This document shows, piece after piece, positions 23,698-31,056 of a stretch of DNA of 40,704 nucleotides (the stretch's first letter is position 1; every line of letters begins with the position of its first letter). The stretch covers positions 1 through 40,704 of the forward strand of contig NZ_WHTD01000068.1 in NCBI RefSeq assembly GCF_009379765.1, given 5' to 3'. The DNA comes from Actinophytocola sp. Lineage in GTDB: Bacteria; Actinomycetota; Actinomycetes; Mycobacteriales; Pseudonocardiaceae. The translations under genes were made by a program, and so were the position numbers. Below the pieces are notes generated by a model, which had not been told where the DNA came from, did no database searches, and saw nothing but the letters and a program-made list of their open reading frames with translations.

Positions 23698-24152
23698 GCG
23701 GATCCGCGGCGCACGTCGGCTACGGAACCGGGGTCGCCTTCATCGTGCTCGGCGGGCTGGTCGCGGCGGTCACCGGACCGCTGCAGCTCGATCGCGGGTC
23801 CTGGCTGGCCGCGTACCTCGTGCTCGTCTGCGGCGTCGCCCAATGCGCGCTGAGCGACCGGCAACGCCTCCTCACCGGTCGGCCGATCCCGCCGCGGCGG
23901 TCGTGGACGGGGTTCGCCTGCTGGAACGGCGGCAACACCCTCGTCATGGCCGGATCACTCACGACGGCGCCGCTCGTCACCGATCTCGGCGGCATCGCCC
24001 TCGGGTGCGCGCTCGCCTTCGCCCTGGCCGACACCCGCGGCGCGCGGCGGCGGGTCCACGCGGTCGTCTTCCGGACGGTCTGCCTCGTGCTGCTCGTGAG
24101 CATCCCGATCGGACTCACGCTCACCCACCTCCGCACCGTCCCGCCCGGCTGA
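23694..24152 (+). CDS. Small four-helix membrane protein (152 aa)
   Basis: A hydrophobic protein with about four membrane segments: GVAFIVLGGLVAAVTG, SWLAAYLVLVCGVAQCAL, GFACWNGGNTLVMAGSL through GIALGCALAFAL, and TVCLVLLVSIPIGLTL. A basic loop (TDTRGARRR-like) lies before the last helix. Its GTG start overlaps the stop of the hemerythrin-fusion gene, so it belongs functionally to that stress cluster. The family has no assigned function that I know of; electron transfer or a membrane sensor role are only guesses. Confidence 0.62.
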   Translation: MSGSAAHVGYGTGVAFIVLGGLVAAVTGPLQLDRGSWLAAYLVLVCGVAQCALSDRQRLLTGRPIPPRRSWTGFACWNGGNTLVMAGSLTTAPLVTDLGGIALGCALAFALADTRGARRRVHAVVFRTVCLVLLVSIPIGLTLTHLRTVPPG

Positions 24153-24186
24153 CACGTCGTCGAGGCACACGTCTCAACGGCGTCTC

Positions 24187-24214
24187 TGAACCCTTTCGGA
24201 GGCGTCGTCGTACA
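24187..24214 (+). promoter_or_regulatory. ECF-type (SigL-like) promoter of the sigma/anti-sigma operon
   Basis: TGAACC (24187-24192), a 16-base spacer, then CGTACA (24209-24214), 49 bases before the sigma ATG. It matches the TGAACC-N16/17-CGT consensus of mycobacterial SigL/SigK-type sigma factors and nearly repeats at 25734, indicating autoregulation. Confidence 0.75.
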
Positions 24215-24262
24215 CGACGGCATCAGCACGACATCGGCACGAGATCGGCAGAGCCTGACCGG

Positions 24263-24805
24263 ATGACCACGGTCGGACCGGGACGGGGTATCCGGGTGAC
24301 CCGAGACGAGGAGTTGATGACCGAGCTGCATGCGGCACACTTCCGCGTGCTGCTCGGCTTCGTGCTCCGCTACGTCGACGACATGCAACGCGCCGAGGAC
24401 GTGGTGCAGGAGACGATGATGCGGACCTGGCGCAACATCGACCGCCTCGCGGCTCGGCCGGAGAAAGTCAGGTCCTACCTGTTCACCGTCGCGCGGAACA
24501 TCATCACCGACCAGTGGCGGTCGGACAACCGCCGCCCTCGGCTGGTGGCCGACGAGGCCGCGCTCGCCACGGTGCCGGTCGCCGACCAGGTGGACGCGGC
24601 GATCGACGGCTGGATCGTGGACAGCGCGTTGGAGCGGCTGACCGATGCCCACCGGGCCGTCGTGGAAGCGCTGTACTACCAGGGACACACGGTCGTCGAG
24701 ACCGCGCGCCGGCTGGGTGTGCCGGAGGGCACGGTCAAGTCCCGTGCCTTCAACGCGGTACGCACGTTGCGGGCGGTGTTCGAAGAGATGGGGGTCCTGC
24801 GGTGA
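24263..24805 (+). CDS. ECF RNA polymerase sigma factor, SigL/SigK-like
   Basis: A 180-residue ECF sigma factor. Region 2 (about 22-92) has LLGFVLRYVDDMQRAEDVVQ, MRTWRNI and YLFTVARNIITDQWRSDNRR. Region 4 (about 120-175) has LERLTDAHRAVVEALYYQGH and VVETARRLGVPEGTVKSRAF. TVKSRAFNAVRTLR is typical of the SigK/SigL (ECF19) branch. The start is ATG 24263; GTG 24297 is possible. Its stop overlaps the anti-sigma start (GGTGAGC). It probably directs its own operon and the secreted-protein gene at 25820, which have matching promoters. Confidence 0.92.
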   Translation: MTTVGPGRGIRVTRDEELMTELHAAHFRVLLGFVLRYVDDMQRAEDVVQETMMRTWRNIDRLAARPEKVRSYLFTVARNIITDQWRSDNRRPRLVADEAALATVPVADQVDAAIDGWIVDSALERLTDAHRAVVEALYYQGHTVVETARRLGVPEGTVKSRAFNAVRTLRAVFEEMGVLR

Positions 24806-25497
24806 GCACGACCGACGACACCGGCAACGGTGGATCCGGCGCCCGGCACGACCAGGTCCGCGACCTGCTCGGCGCGTACCTGCTGGGCGGGCTGTCGCCG
24901 CAGGACACCCGGTTGATGGACAGCCACCTGGCCGAGTGTGACGAATGCCTCGCGGAGCTGACCGCGCACACGCCCGTGGCGGAGCTGTTGCGACACAAGG
25001 CCCCGCCGTCCGCGGCGGCCGAACCGCAGGGGCGGCTCGAGCAGCTGCTGGCGCAGGTGCGCACGGAACGGCGGGCACGGTGGACGAGGCGTGGCGCCGG
25101 CGTGCTGGCGGCGGCCGCGAGCGTGACCCTGCTGGCCGGTATCGGCGTGGGCATCCTGATCGGCGGGAACGCAGACGCTGGTGACGGTGGTGACATGTCG
25201 GTCGCGTTCAGCCCGGCAGCGGCCGGCGTCGAGACGGTGGGCGACGCGACCTTCAGGCAGAAGCCGTGGGGCACGGAGGTGTCGGTCTCGCTGAGCGAGA
25301 TGCCGGCCGACGGACCGTTCACCTTGCGGGTCTACGGCGTTCGCGGCCATGTCGAGCAGGCCGCGACCTGGGGACCGACGCCCAACGACACCGTGCGGGT
25401 CACCGGCGCCGTCTCGATGCCCATCGCCATGGTCGACTCGGTGACGGTCACGGACCGCCACGGAAACGCCATCACCACCGCCGACCTGCCCGGCTGA
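24802..25497 (+). CDS. Zinc-finger anti-sigma factor (RskA/RslA-like), membrane-anchored
   Basis: A 231-residue protein with an N-terminal zinc-binding anti-sigma domain: LLGAYLLGGLSPQDTRLMDS then HLAECDECLAEL (HxxxCxxC, about 51-58). One membrane helix (about 97-121, LAAAASVTLLAGIGVGILIG) and an extracytoplasmic RskA-like C-terminal domain follow, with VSVSLSEMPADGPFTLRVYG and ending ITTADLPG. It holds the ECF sigma factor inactive at the membrane until a signal releases it; HCC-type fingers are often redox-sensitive. The GTG start overlaps the sigma stop by four bases, the usual stoichiometric coupling. Confidence 0.9.
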   Translation: MSTTDDTGNGGSGARHDQVRDLLGAYLLGGLSPQDTRLMDSHLAECDECLAELTAHTPVAELLRHKAPPSAAAEPQGRLEQLLAQVRTERRARWTRRGAGVLAAAASVTLLAGIGVGILIGGNADAGDGGDMSVAFSPAAAGVETVGDATFRQKPWGTEVSVSLSEMPADGPFTLRVYGVRGHVEQAATWGPTPNDTVRVTGAVSMPIAMVDSVTVTDRHGNAITTADLPG

Positions 25498-25568
25498 CCG
25501 ACGCCAGGGCCGCCCCTGTTGGGACCACAAAGGACGGACGCCGGCTCGCCACGCGGGAGGTAGGCGTC

Positions 25569-25733
25569 CTAGTGTCGCGTGACCCTGAAACCTTTACGCC
25601 GCTGCGGCCAACGCGGCCCCTGGCCGCGTTGGAGAAAACCCAAGTACACCCAGTACGAGCGACTTTCCTCCGCCTTGCCGGGAACCACGTTGATCCACAG
25701 CGGACGCAAAGGAACAGGATCACGCGACACTAG
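25569..25733. mobile_element. MITE-like palindromic element, 165 bp
   Basis: The terminal inverted repeats CTAGTGTCGCGTGACCCTG (from 25569) and CAGGATCACGCGACACTAG (to 25733) match at 18 of 19 positions. The interior contains a perfect 11-bp hairpin, CCAACGCGGCC-CCT-GGCCGCGTTGG (25608-25632). There is no transposase gene. The right end directly abuts the -35 box of the next gene's promoter. No target duplication was resolved. Confidence 0.7.
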
Positions 25734-25761
25734 CGAACCAGGACGCGACTCACGTCGTACA
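25734..25761 (+). promoter_or_regulatory. ECF-type promoter of the secreted EF-hand-like protein gene
   Basis: CGAACC (25734-25739), a 16-base spacer, then CGTACA (25756-25761), 59 bases before the GTG. Spacer length and -10 are identical to the sigma operon promoter at 24187. The -35 begins on the first base after the MITE-like element. Confidence 0.72.
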
Positions 25762-25819
25762 CCCCGGTGCACAGCGTCCGATGCTCGTCGTCCATCGAAG
25801 GATCCGGGAGACACCCATC

Positions 25820-26500
25820 GTGAAGTACCGTCGAATCGCCGCCACCGCCCTTGCCGGCGCGGCCGCACTGACCTCATTCGCCGCCACCGGGAGCGCGGCC
25901 GCCACCGGGGCACATCACCCGAACCCGGCTCCCGCCCACCACCACCGGCCCGCGCCGGCGTTCGTTCAGGTCCTTTCGCCGCGCCCCGGCGACCGAACAG
26001 GCGTCGCCGGCACCAACTGGGTCGTGGACTTCAACGCGGTCTTCCCCACCGGCACATCGGGCTACACCACCGCACAGCTCACCGGCCCGGGCGCGCACGC
26101 CGATGCCGCTCCGCTGCCCGGTTCCTTCGGCCCCGGCCGGGACGAGCACCTCCCCGGCGTGGTCGTTCTCGCCTCGACGACGACCGCGTTCTCCGGCGCC
26201 GGCACCAACCTGGCCAACCTCTTCAACATCACCGCGCTGACCGACACGAGCCGACGCACCACGACGGTGCAGGACACCTGGATCGTCGGCGCGCCACTCT
26301 TCGGCACCGACGTGGCCAGCACCCTCACGATCGCCGTGGTCGCCGACCTCGACCACAACGGCGTCTACGACGACGCGCCCGCGACGGTGCCCGACGCCGG
26401 CAACGACAACCGCGTGGACGCGGCGGACCTGCGCCAGCTCGGCGTGGCCAGCAACATCGCCACCATCCGGTTCCACATCAACGGCGACGTCACGCCATGA
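25820..26500 (+). CDS. Secreted protein with two EF-hand/dockerin-like loops (226 aa)
   Basis: GTG 25820 follows GGGAG at a good distance. A signal peptide (KYRRIAATALAGAAALTSFA, cleavage near GSAAA) is followed by a His/Pro-rich spacer (HHPNPAPAHHHRPAP). The globular domain starts VLSPRPGDRTGVAGTNWVVD. Near the C-terminus are two calcium-loop-like stretches, DLDHNGVYDD (176-185) and DAGNDNRVDAADL (192-204); the latter resembles a dockerin repeat half. I know no function for the family. The promoter match links it to the adjacent ECF sigma factor, so it is probably an exported stress- or envelope-related product of that regulon. It converges with the LacI gene, 33 bases apart. Confidence 0.72.
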   Translation: MKYRRIAATALAGAAALTSFAATGSAAATGAHHPNPAPAHHHRPAPAFVQVLSPRPGDRTGVAGTNWVVDFNAVFPTGTSGYTTAQLTGPGAHADAAPLPGSFGPGRDEHLPGVVVLASTTTAFSGAGTNLANLFNITALTDTSRRTTTVQDTWIVGAPLFGTDVASTLTIAVVADLDHNGVYDDAPATVPDAGNDNRVDAADLRQLGVASNIATIRFHINGDVTP

Positions 26501-26533
26501 CCCGGCATCGGGCCCGGTGATGGTTCACCCGGA

Positions 26534-27544
26534 TCAGGACGCCGGGGGCGCGGTGGAGCCGCGGGTGACCAGCACGGGCGCCGGGTCGCGCACGACCACG
26601 TGCCTGGGTTCGTTGCCCTCCAGGCGTTCCATCAGCAGGGTCACCGCGGCGGCGCCGAGCTCGCGCAGCGGCATGGCCACGGCCGTGAGCGCCGGCGTCA
26701 GGTGGGCCGCGTAGAGCACGTCGTGGAAGGCGACGACCGACAGCCGGCCCGGCACGTCCAGGCCGGCCTCGCGGGCGGCGGTCAGCGCACCGATCGCGGC
26801 CAGCACGTTGCCGACCACCACCGCGGTCGGCAGCGGACGCCGGGACAGCAGGCTCCGCATGCCGGCCAGGCCCGACTCGACCGTGTGCCCGCCGGCGACC
26901 AGCCAGGACGGGTTCGGCGTCAGGCCGGCGCGGGCCAGGGCGTCCCGCCAGCCGCGAACCCGGTTGCCGGACCGCTGGGTGCCACCGATCTTGAGGTGCG
27001 CGATGCGGGTGTGACCGAGGTCCAGCAGGTGCTGGGTGGCCATGCGCGAACCGGCCAGGTCGTCGAGCGCGACGCTCGCCAGCGTGGTCGACCGGTCGTT
27101 GAGCAGCACCGTGGGAATCCGCGCGCTCGCGGTTCCGATGATCGTGCGGTCGGAGGCGGTGCCGGCGCGCTGCAGCAGCAGGCCGTCGATCGCGCCGCCG
27201 TAAACGACCCGGTGGAAGGTGTCGTCGCCACGGGCGAGGCCGTCGATGTCGGCGAGCAGCAGCACGAAACCGGCGTCCGCCGCGGCCTTCTGCGCGCCCA
27301 GGATGATCTCGCCGTACAGCGGGTTGGCCATGTCGTGCACGGCGAGGCCGAGCGCGCCCGCCCTGCTGTGCCGCAACGCCCGCGCCGCGTGGCTCGGCGT
27401 GTAGTCGAGCTCGCGGGCCGCGGCGAGCACCCGGTCCCGGGTCTCGGCACGGATCTGGAGCTTGGGATCCGCGTTGAGCACGCGGGAGACCACCGCCGGC
27501 GTTACCCCCGCCTGCCGTGCGACATCGGTGATGCTGACCCTCAA
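26534..27544 (-). CDS. LacI-family transcriptional regulator
   Basis: A 336-residue protein. The N-terminal LacI helix-turn-helix and hinge read VSITDVARQAGVTPAVVSRV, then YTPSHAARALRHSRAG. A periplasmic-binding-like sugar sensor follows: LGLAVHDMANPLYGEII, IPTVLLNDRS, GHTRIAHLKIGG and the dimerisation end VALLMERLEG-like. The start is TTG 27544 after GGGGGC; no ATG fits. It is the last gene of the sugar-uptake operon. A LacI-type operator (TAAAACGGTTTA) lies between the -35 and -10 of the promoter before the binding-protein gene (32091-32119), so it very likely represses its own transport operon until a sugar or sugar-acid ligand binds. Confidence 0.9.
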   Translation of the reverse strand: MRVSITDVARQAGVTPAVVSRVLNADPKLQIRAETRDRVLAAARELDYTPSHAARALRHSRAGALGLAVHDMANPLYGEIILGAQKAAADAGFVLLLADIDGLARGDDTFHRVVYGGAIDGLLLQRAGTASDRTIIGTASARIPTVLLNDRSTTLASVALDDLAGSRMATQHLLDLGHTRIAHLKIGGTQRSGNRVRGWRDALARAGLTPNPSWLVAGGHTVESGLAGMRSLLSRRPLPTAVVVGNVLAAIGALTAAREAGLDVPGRLSVVAFHDVLYAAHLTPALTAVAMPLRELGAAAVTLLMERLEGNEPRHVVVRDPAPVLVTRGSTAPPAS

Positions 27545-27564
27545 CCCGCCCCCTGCCTTCGTCC

Positions 27565-27594
27565 TCGAAATTCCCTTGAACTAAGGAATCTCGA
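27565..27594. promoter_or_regulatory. Dyad between the SMP-30 and LacI genes
   Basis: TCGAAATTCC (27565-27574) and GGAATCTCGA (27585-27594) form a 9-of-10 inverted repeat over the SMP-30 stop codon. It may be a hairpin attenuator or an operator for the LacI gene; the half-sites do not look LacI-like. Confidence 0.45.
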
Positions 27595-28402
27595 GCTGGT
27601 CGATGAGCGTTACGTGCCAGCGTCCCAGGTTGCTCGTGAACAGCTCGGTGCCGCGGAACGCGAGGTTCGTCGGGTGGCACAGCAGGTGCGCGGTCGGGTC
27701 GGCGAGCACGGTCTCGACCGAACCGCCGGCCAGGTCGACGCGCAACACCTGGCTCGGCTCGTAACACCCCACGTAGAGCCGGCCGTCCGGGCCGAACGCG
27801 ATGCCGTCGGGCACGGTGCCCGGCAGCGACACCACCGGCTCCGGCGACCCGGCCGCACCGTCCGGCCCGATCGGGATCCGGCTCACCCCAGGCAGGAACG
27901 ACTCGACGACGTACACCGCCGAGCCGTCCGGCGCGAGCGCGAGGCCGTTGGCGAAGTTCAGCGGCGCGGCACTCCACAACCCGCCGGAACCGTCCGGCGC
28001 GAACCGGTAGACCCCACCGCCCGGCTCGCCCTGCTGGTTGCTGTCCGACACGTACACCGTGCCGTCCGCCGCCACGGCGGCGAAGTTGGGCGTGACGAAC
28101 GGTCGCGCGCCGCCGTCGGTGAACTTCGCCACCCCACCGCTCGCGGTGTCCACAGTGAACACCGCGCGGTGCGCGAGATCGCACGCGTACAGTCGGCCGG
28201 CCGGTCCGAAGGCGATGCCGAGCACGAAGCCGTCGGTGCTCGCCACCTCGTCGAGCCGGGTGCCGTCGGCCGAGATCCGGAATATCTGCCCGTGCTCGCC
28301 GCCGCACCACACGCTGCCGTCCGGATGCACCGCGACGCACTCGGGGTGGTCGAGCTGCGGGCGGGTCAGCGTGCCGTCGTGGAAGACTCGACCTCGCGCC
28401 AT
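27581..28402 (-). CDS. SMP-30/gluconolactonase-type sugar lactonase
   Basis: A 273-residue six-bladed beta-propeller of the SMP-30/gluconolactonase/LRE family. The blades show recurring (A/V)xxPDGxxY patterns: HPECVAVHPDGSVWCGGEHG, AFGPAGRLYACDLAHRAVF, VTPNFAAVAADGTVYVSDSN, NFANGLALAPDGSAVYVVES and VPDGIAFGPDGRLYVGCYEP. Candidate metal ligands are Glu21 (HPE), the Asn of NFANGL and the Asp of VPDGIAF. It hydrolyses aldonolactones to aldonic acids in the cytoplasm, placing it between the sugar dehydrogenase (SDR) and the enolase-type dehydratase. It overlaps the permease 3' end by 37 bases. Confidence 0.88.
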   Translation of the reverse strand: MARGRVFHDGTLTRPQLDHPECVAVHPDGSVWCGGEHGQIFRISADGTRLDEVASTDGFVLGIAFGPAGRLYACDLAHRAVFTVDTASGGVAKFTDGGARPFVTPNFAAVAADGTVYVSDSNQQGEPGGGVYRFAPDGSGGLWSAAPLNFANGLALAPDGSAVYVVESFLPGVSRIPIGPDGAAGSPEPVVSLPGTVPDGIAFGPDGRLYVGCYEPSQVLRVDLAGGSVETVLADPTAHLLCHPTNLAFRGTELFTSNLGRWHVTLIDQLEIP

Positions 28403-29415
28403 TGCTCGCCGCCCTCCTCCGCCCCCTCGGCCGGCGGCTCCTCGCGGAACCGCTGGTTGCGCCTGCGCTTACGGTACTCGTCGATCGCGACCGCCAGGAT
28501 GATCACGGTGCCGCGCACGACCTCCTGCCAGAACGTGTTGACGTCCAGCAGTACCAGCCCGTTGTTGAGCACGCCGAGGATCAGCACGCCGAGCACGGTG
28601 CCGGACACCGTGCCCTCGCCGCCGGACAGGCGGGTGCCGCCGAGGATCACCGCGGCGATCACGTTCAGCTCGAAGCCGATCCCGATGGTGGGCTGGAAGG
28701 AGTTCAGCCGCCCCGCGGTGATCAGCCCGGCCAGCGCCGCGGCCAGCGCGACGATGACGAACGCGATGACGTAGATGCGCCGCACCGGCAGGCCCGCGGA
28801 CCGTGCGGCCTCCGGGTTGCCGCCCGCCGCGTACAGGTAGCGGCCGAACACGGTGCGGTTGAGCAGGAAGTAGGTGAGCAGGACGACACCGAGCGCGATC
28901 AGCACGGGGATCGGGATCGGCCCGACGTACCCCACGCCGATCTCCTTGAAGGACGCCCCCTCGGTCTGCACGGCCCGGGCATTCGTTGTCAGGTAACCGA
29001 TTCCCCGCAGCACGGCCATCATGCCGAGGGTGGTGATGATCGCGTTGATGCCGAGCCGCGTCACCAGCAGGCCGTTCACGAAGCCGACCACCACGCCGAC
29101 CCCGAGCCCGGCGAGCACCGTGACCGCCACGCTGCCGGTGGCGTTGTAGACGGTCACCGAGGCGACGCCGACCACCGCGAGCAGCGAGCCGATCGACAGG
29201 TCCACCTGGCCGGCGACCATCGCCACCGTCATGCCGAGCGCCGCGATCAGCTCGATCGACGAGGCACGCAACACCTTGGTGATGTTGTCGGTGGTGAAGA
29301 AGATCCCGTTGGTGGCGATCGTCAGGTAGACACAGATGACGAGCAACGCCAGCAACAACGGCACCTGCTCGTACCTGGCGGCGGCACGCGCCAGGTGGTT
29401 GATCCGGGTCCTCAT
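28366..29415 (-). CDS. Sugar ABC transporter permease (RbsC/XylH-like)
   Basis: A 349-residue BPD_transp_2-type permease with about ten membrane helices. Family marks include SIELIAALGMTVAMVAGQVD, LSIGSLLAVVG, NGLLVTRLGINAIITTLGMM, GRYLYAAGGNPEAARSAGLP and IAAVILGGTRLSGGEGTVSG. It pairs with the ATPase at 29416 and the binding protein at 31057 to import a pentose-like, hexose-like or acid-sugar substrate. The ATG at 29415 follows the ATPase stop directly with no gap. The C-terminus is a charged tail (EEPPAEGAEEGGEQ) that overlaps the SMP-30 start. Confidence 0.93.
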   Translation of the reverse strand: MRTRINHLARAAARYEQVPLLLALLVICVYLTIATNGIFFTTDNITKVLRASSIELIAALGMTVAMVAGQVDLSIGSLLAVVGVASVTVYNATGSVAVTVLAGLGVGVVVGFVNGLLVTRLGINAIITTLGMMAVLRGIGYLTTNARAVQTEGASFKEIGVGYVGPIPIPVLIALGVVLLTYFLLNRTVFGRYLYAAGGNPEAARSAGLPVRRIYVIAFVIVALAAALAGLITAGRLNSFQPTIGIGFELNVIAAVILGGTRLSGGEGTVSGTVLGVLILGVLNNGLVLLDVNTFWQEVVRGTVIILAVAIDEYRKRRRNQRFREEPPAEGAEEGGEQWREVESSTTAR

Positions 29416-30951
29416 CTACCCATCTCCCAGTGCGTGTCCGATTGCCGAGGTCATCAGCTTCTCCTGGGTCGCTTCGGCATGGTCGTACTCGTCGACGAGC
29501 ACGCCGTCCCGCAGCACGTGGATCCGGTCGCAGAGCGACAGCAGCTCCGGCATCTCCGAGGACATCACCACCACCGCCACGCCACGCTCGGCGATCGTCG
29601 CGACGAGACGGTAGATCTCGCTCTTGGAGTTCACGTCGACGCCCCGGGTCGGCTCGTCGAGGATGAGCACCTTCAGGTCCTCCTTGATGAGCCACCGCGC
29701 CAGGGTGACCTTCTGCTGGTTCCCGCCGGAGAGCGCGGCGACCTGCTGCTCGGCCGACCGGGCCTTGATCCGCAGCCGCTCGATGACGTCACGGGCCACC
29801 CCGCGTTCCTTCGCCCGGTTGACCTGGCCGCCCCGGGACAGCCCGCGCAGGACCGTGAGCGTGATGTTGTCCCGGATGGTGGAGACCAGGATCAGGCCGT
29901 GTTCCTTGCGGTCCTCCGGCACGTAGCCGATGCCGCGCACGGCCGCCTTGGCCGAGGAGTTGCGCGGCACCGGGCGACCGGCGAGGAGCACCGCACCGGT
30001 CGCCCGGTCGAGCCCGAACAGCGCCCTCGCGAGCTCGGTGCGGCCGGAGCCCATCAGCCCGGAGAAGCCGACCACCTCCCCCGCTCGGACGGAGAACGTG
30101 ATGTCGCGGACCATCGCCGAGGTGAGGCCGCGCACCTCGAGCAACGCGGGCGAGTCCGCCACGGTGCGCTCGATGCGGGGGAACAAGCTGTCCAGGCGGC
30201 GGCCCACCATCAACCGGACGAGCTCCTCCCTGGTGACCTCGCCGGTGCGCACCTCGCCGACCTTGCGGCCGTCGCGGAGCACGGTGATCCGGTCGCAGAT
30301 CCGGAACAGCTCGTCGAGCTTGTGCGACACGTAGACGATCCCGACGCCCTGCTCGGTGAGCCGGCCGATGAGCGAGAAGAGCGTCTCGATCTCCGCGTAG
30401 CTCAACGCCGAGGTCGGCTCGTCCATCGCGATCACCTTGGCGTCCATGGACAGCGCCTTGGCGATCTCCACGAGCTGGCGCTGCGCGACGGAAAGGAAGC
30501 CGAGCCGAGCCGTCGGCTCGATGGCCAGCCCGACGACGTGCAGCAGCCGGACCGTCTCCCGGTGCAGGGTGGACCGGTCGACGGTGCCGTAGCGGGTCCT
30601 CGGCAGCCGGCCGAAGAACACGTTCTCCGCGACCGACAGGCTCTCCACCTGGCTCAGCTCCTGGAACACCACGCTGACCCCGCCGGCGTGTGCGGCCCGC
30701 GGGCTGCCCGGCTCCACCGGCTCGCCGTCGACCAGGTACTCGCCGTCGTCCTGCGCGTGCACCCCGGCCATGATCTTGATCAGCGTGGACTTGCCCGCGC
30801 CGTTCTCGCCGAGCAGCGCGTGCACCTCGCCGGGGCGCACCTCGAAGTCCACGTCGTCCAGCGCGTGCACCCCGGGGAACCGCTTGGCGATGTGGTGCAT
30901 CGTGAGGACGGGCGCCAGCCCGCCTCCCCGGGAATTATCCCTTGTAGTCAC
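29416..30951 (-). CDS. Sugar ABC transporter ATP-binding protein (RbsA/MglA-like, two NBDs)
   Basis: A 511-residue tandem ATPase. NBD1 has Walker A GENGAGKST (about 48-56), signature LSVAQRQLVEIAKAL and Walker B VIAMDEPTSAL. NBD2 has a degenerate Walker A GLMGSGRTEL, intact LSGGNQQKVTLARWL and Walker B VLILDEPTRGVD. This asymmetry is normal for the RbsA/MglA/XylG class. The N-terminus before LTMHHIAKRFPGVHALDDVD is unusual: GTG 30951 and the first codons (TTRDNSRGGG) lie inside a dispersed repeat also found at 39616. The original start may have been the ATG at 30900. It powers import with the permease at 28366. Confidence 0.93.
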   Translation of the reverse strand: MTTRDNSRGGGLAPVLTMHHIAKRFPGVHALDDVDFEVRPGEVHALLGENGAGKSTLIKIMAGVHAQDDGEYLVDGEPVEPGSPRAAHAGGVSVVFQELSQVESLSVAENVFFGRLPRTRYGTVDRSTLHRETVRLLHVVGLAIEPTARLGFLSVAQRQLVEIAKALSMDAKVIAMDEPTSALSYAEIETLFSLIGRLTEQGVGIVYVSHKLDELFRICDRITVLRDGRKVGEVRTGEVTREELVRLMVGRRLDSLFPRIERTVADSPALLEVRGLTSAMVRDITFSVRAGEVVGFSGLMGSGRTELARALFGLDRATGAVLLAGRPVPRNSSAKAAVRGIGYVPEDRKEHGLILVSTIRDNITLTVLRGLSRGGQVNRAKERGVARDVIERLRIKARSAEQQVAALSGGNQQKVTLARWLIKEDLKVLILDEPTRGVDVNSKSEIYRLVATIAERGVAVVVMSSEMPELLSLCDRIHVLRDGVLVDEYDHAEATQEKLMTSAIGHALGDG

Positions 30952-31029
30952 GTTGGTTGATACCGTTCAGTTCGGTGCGTACTTGTGGCTGGCTTGCGTC
31001 CCGTTCCCCTTGGGCGCGGTTGGGAAACA
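30918..31029. repeat. Dispersed repeat copy 1 at the ABC ATPase 5' end
   Basis: Shared with 39616-39725 are GCCCGCCTCCCCG at one end, GTTGGTTG and GGTGCG inside, and TGTGGCTGG-TTGCGTC-CGTTCCCCT-GG-GCGGTTGGGAA at the other end. It fills the gap between binding-protein and ATPase genes and continues into the ATPase reading frame, providing its start codon. Confidence 0.75.
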
Positions 31030-31056
31030 CGCGACTCAAGCAGACCCCGCGCGCAG

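Noticed and set aside
26600..30960. Very long plus-strand open frames (over 700 codons) opposite the LacI-to-ABC genes
   Set aside because: They are antisense to genes with intact family motifs and are rich in Arg/Gly/His/Pro, as expected of mirror frames in high-GC DNA.
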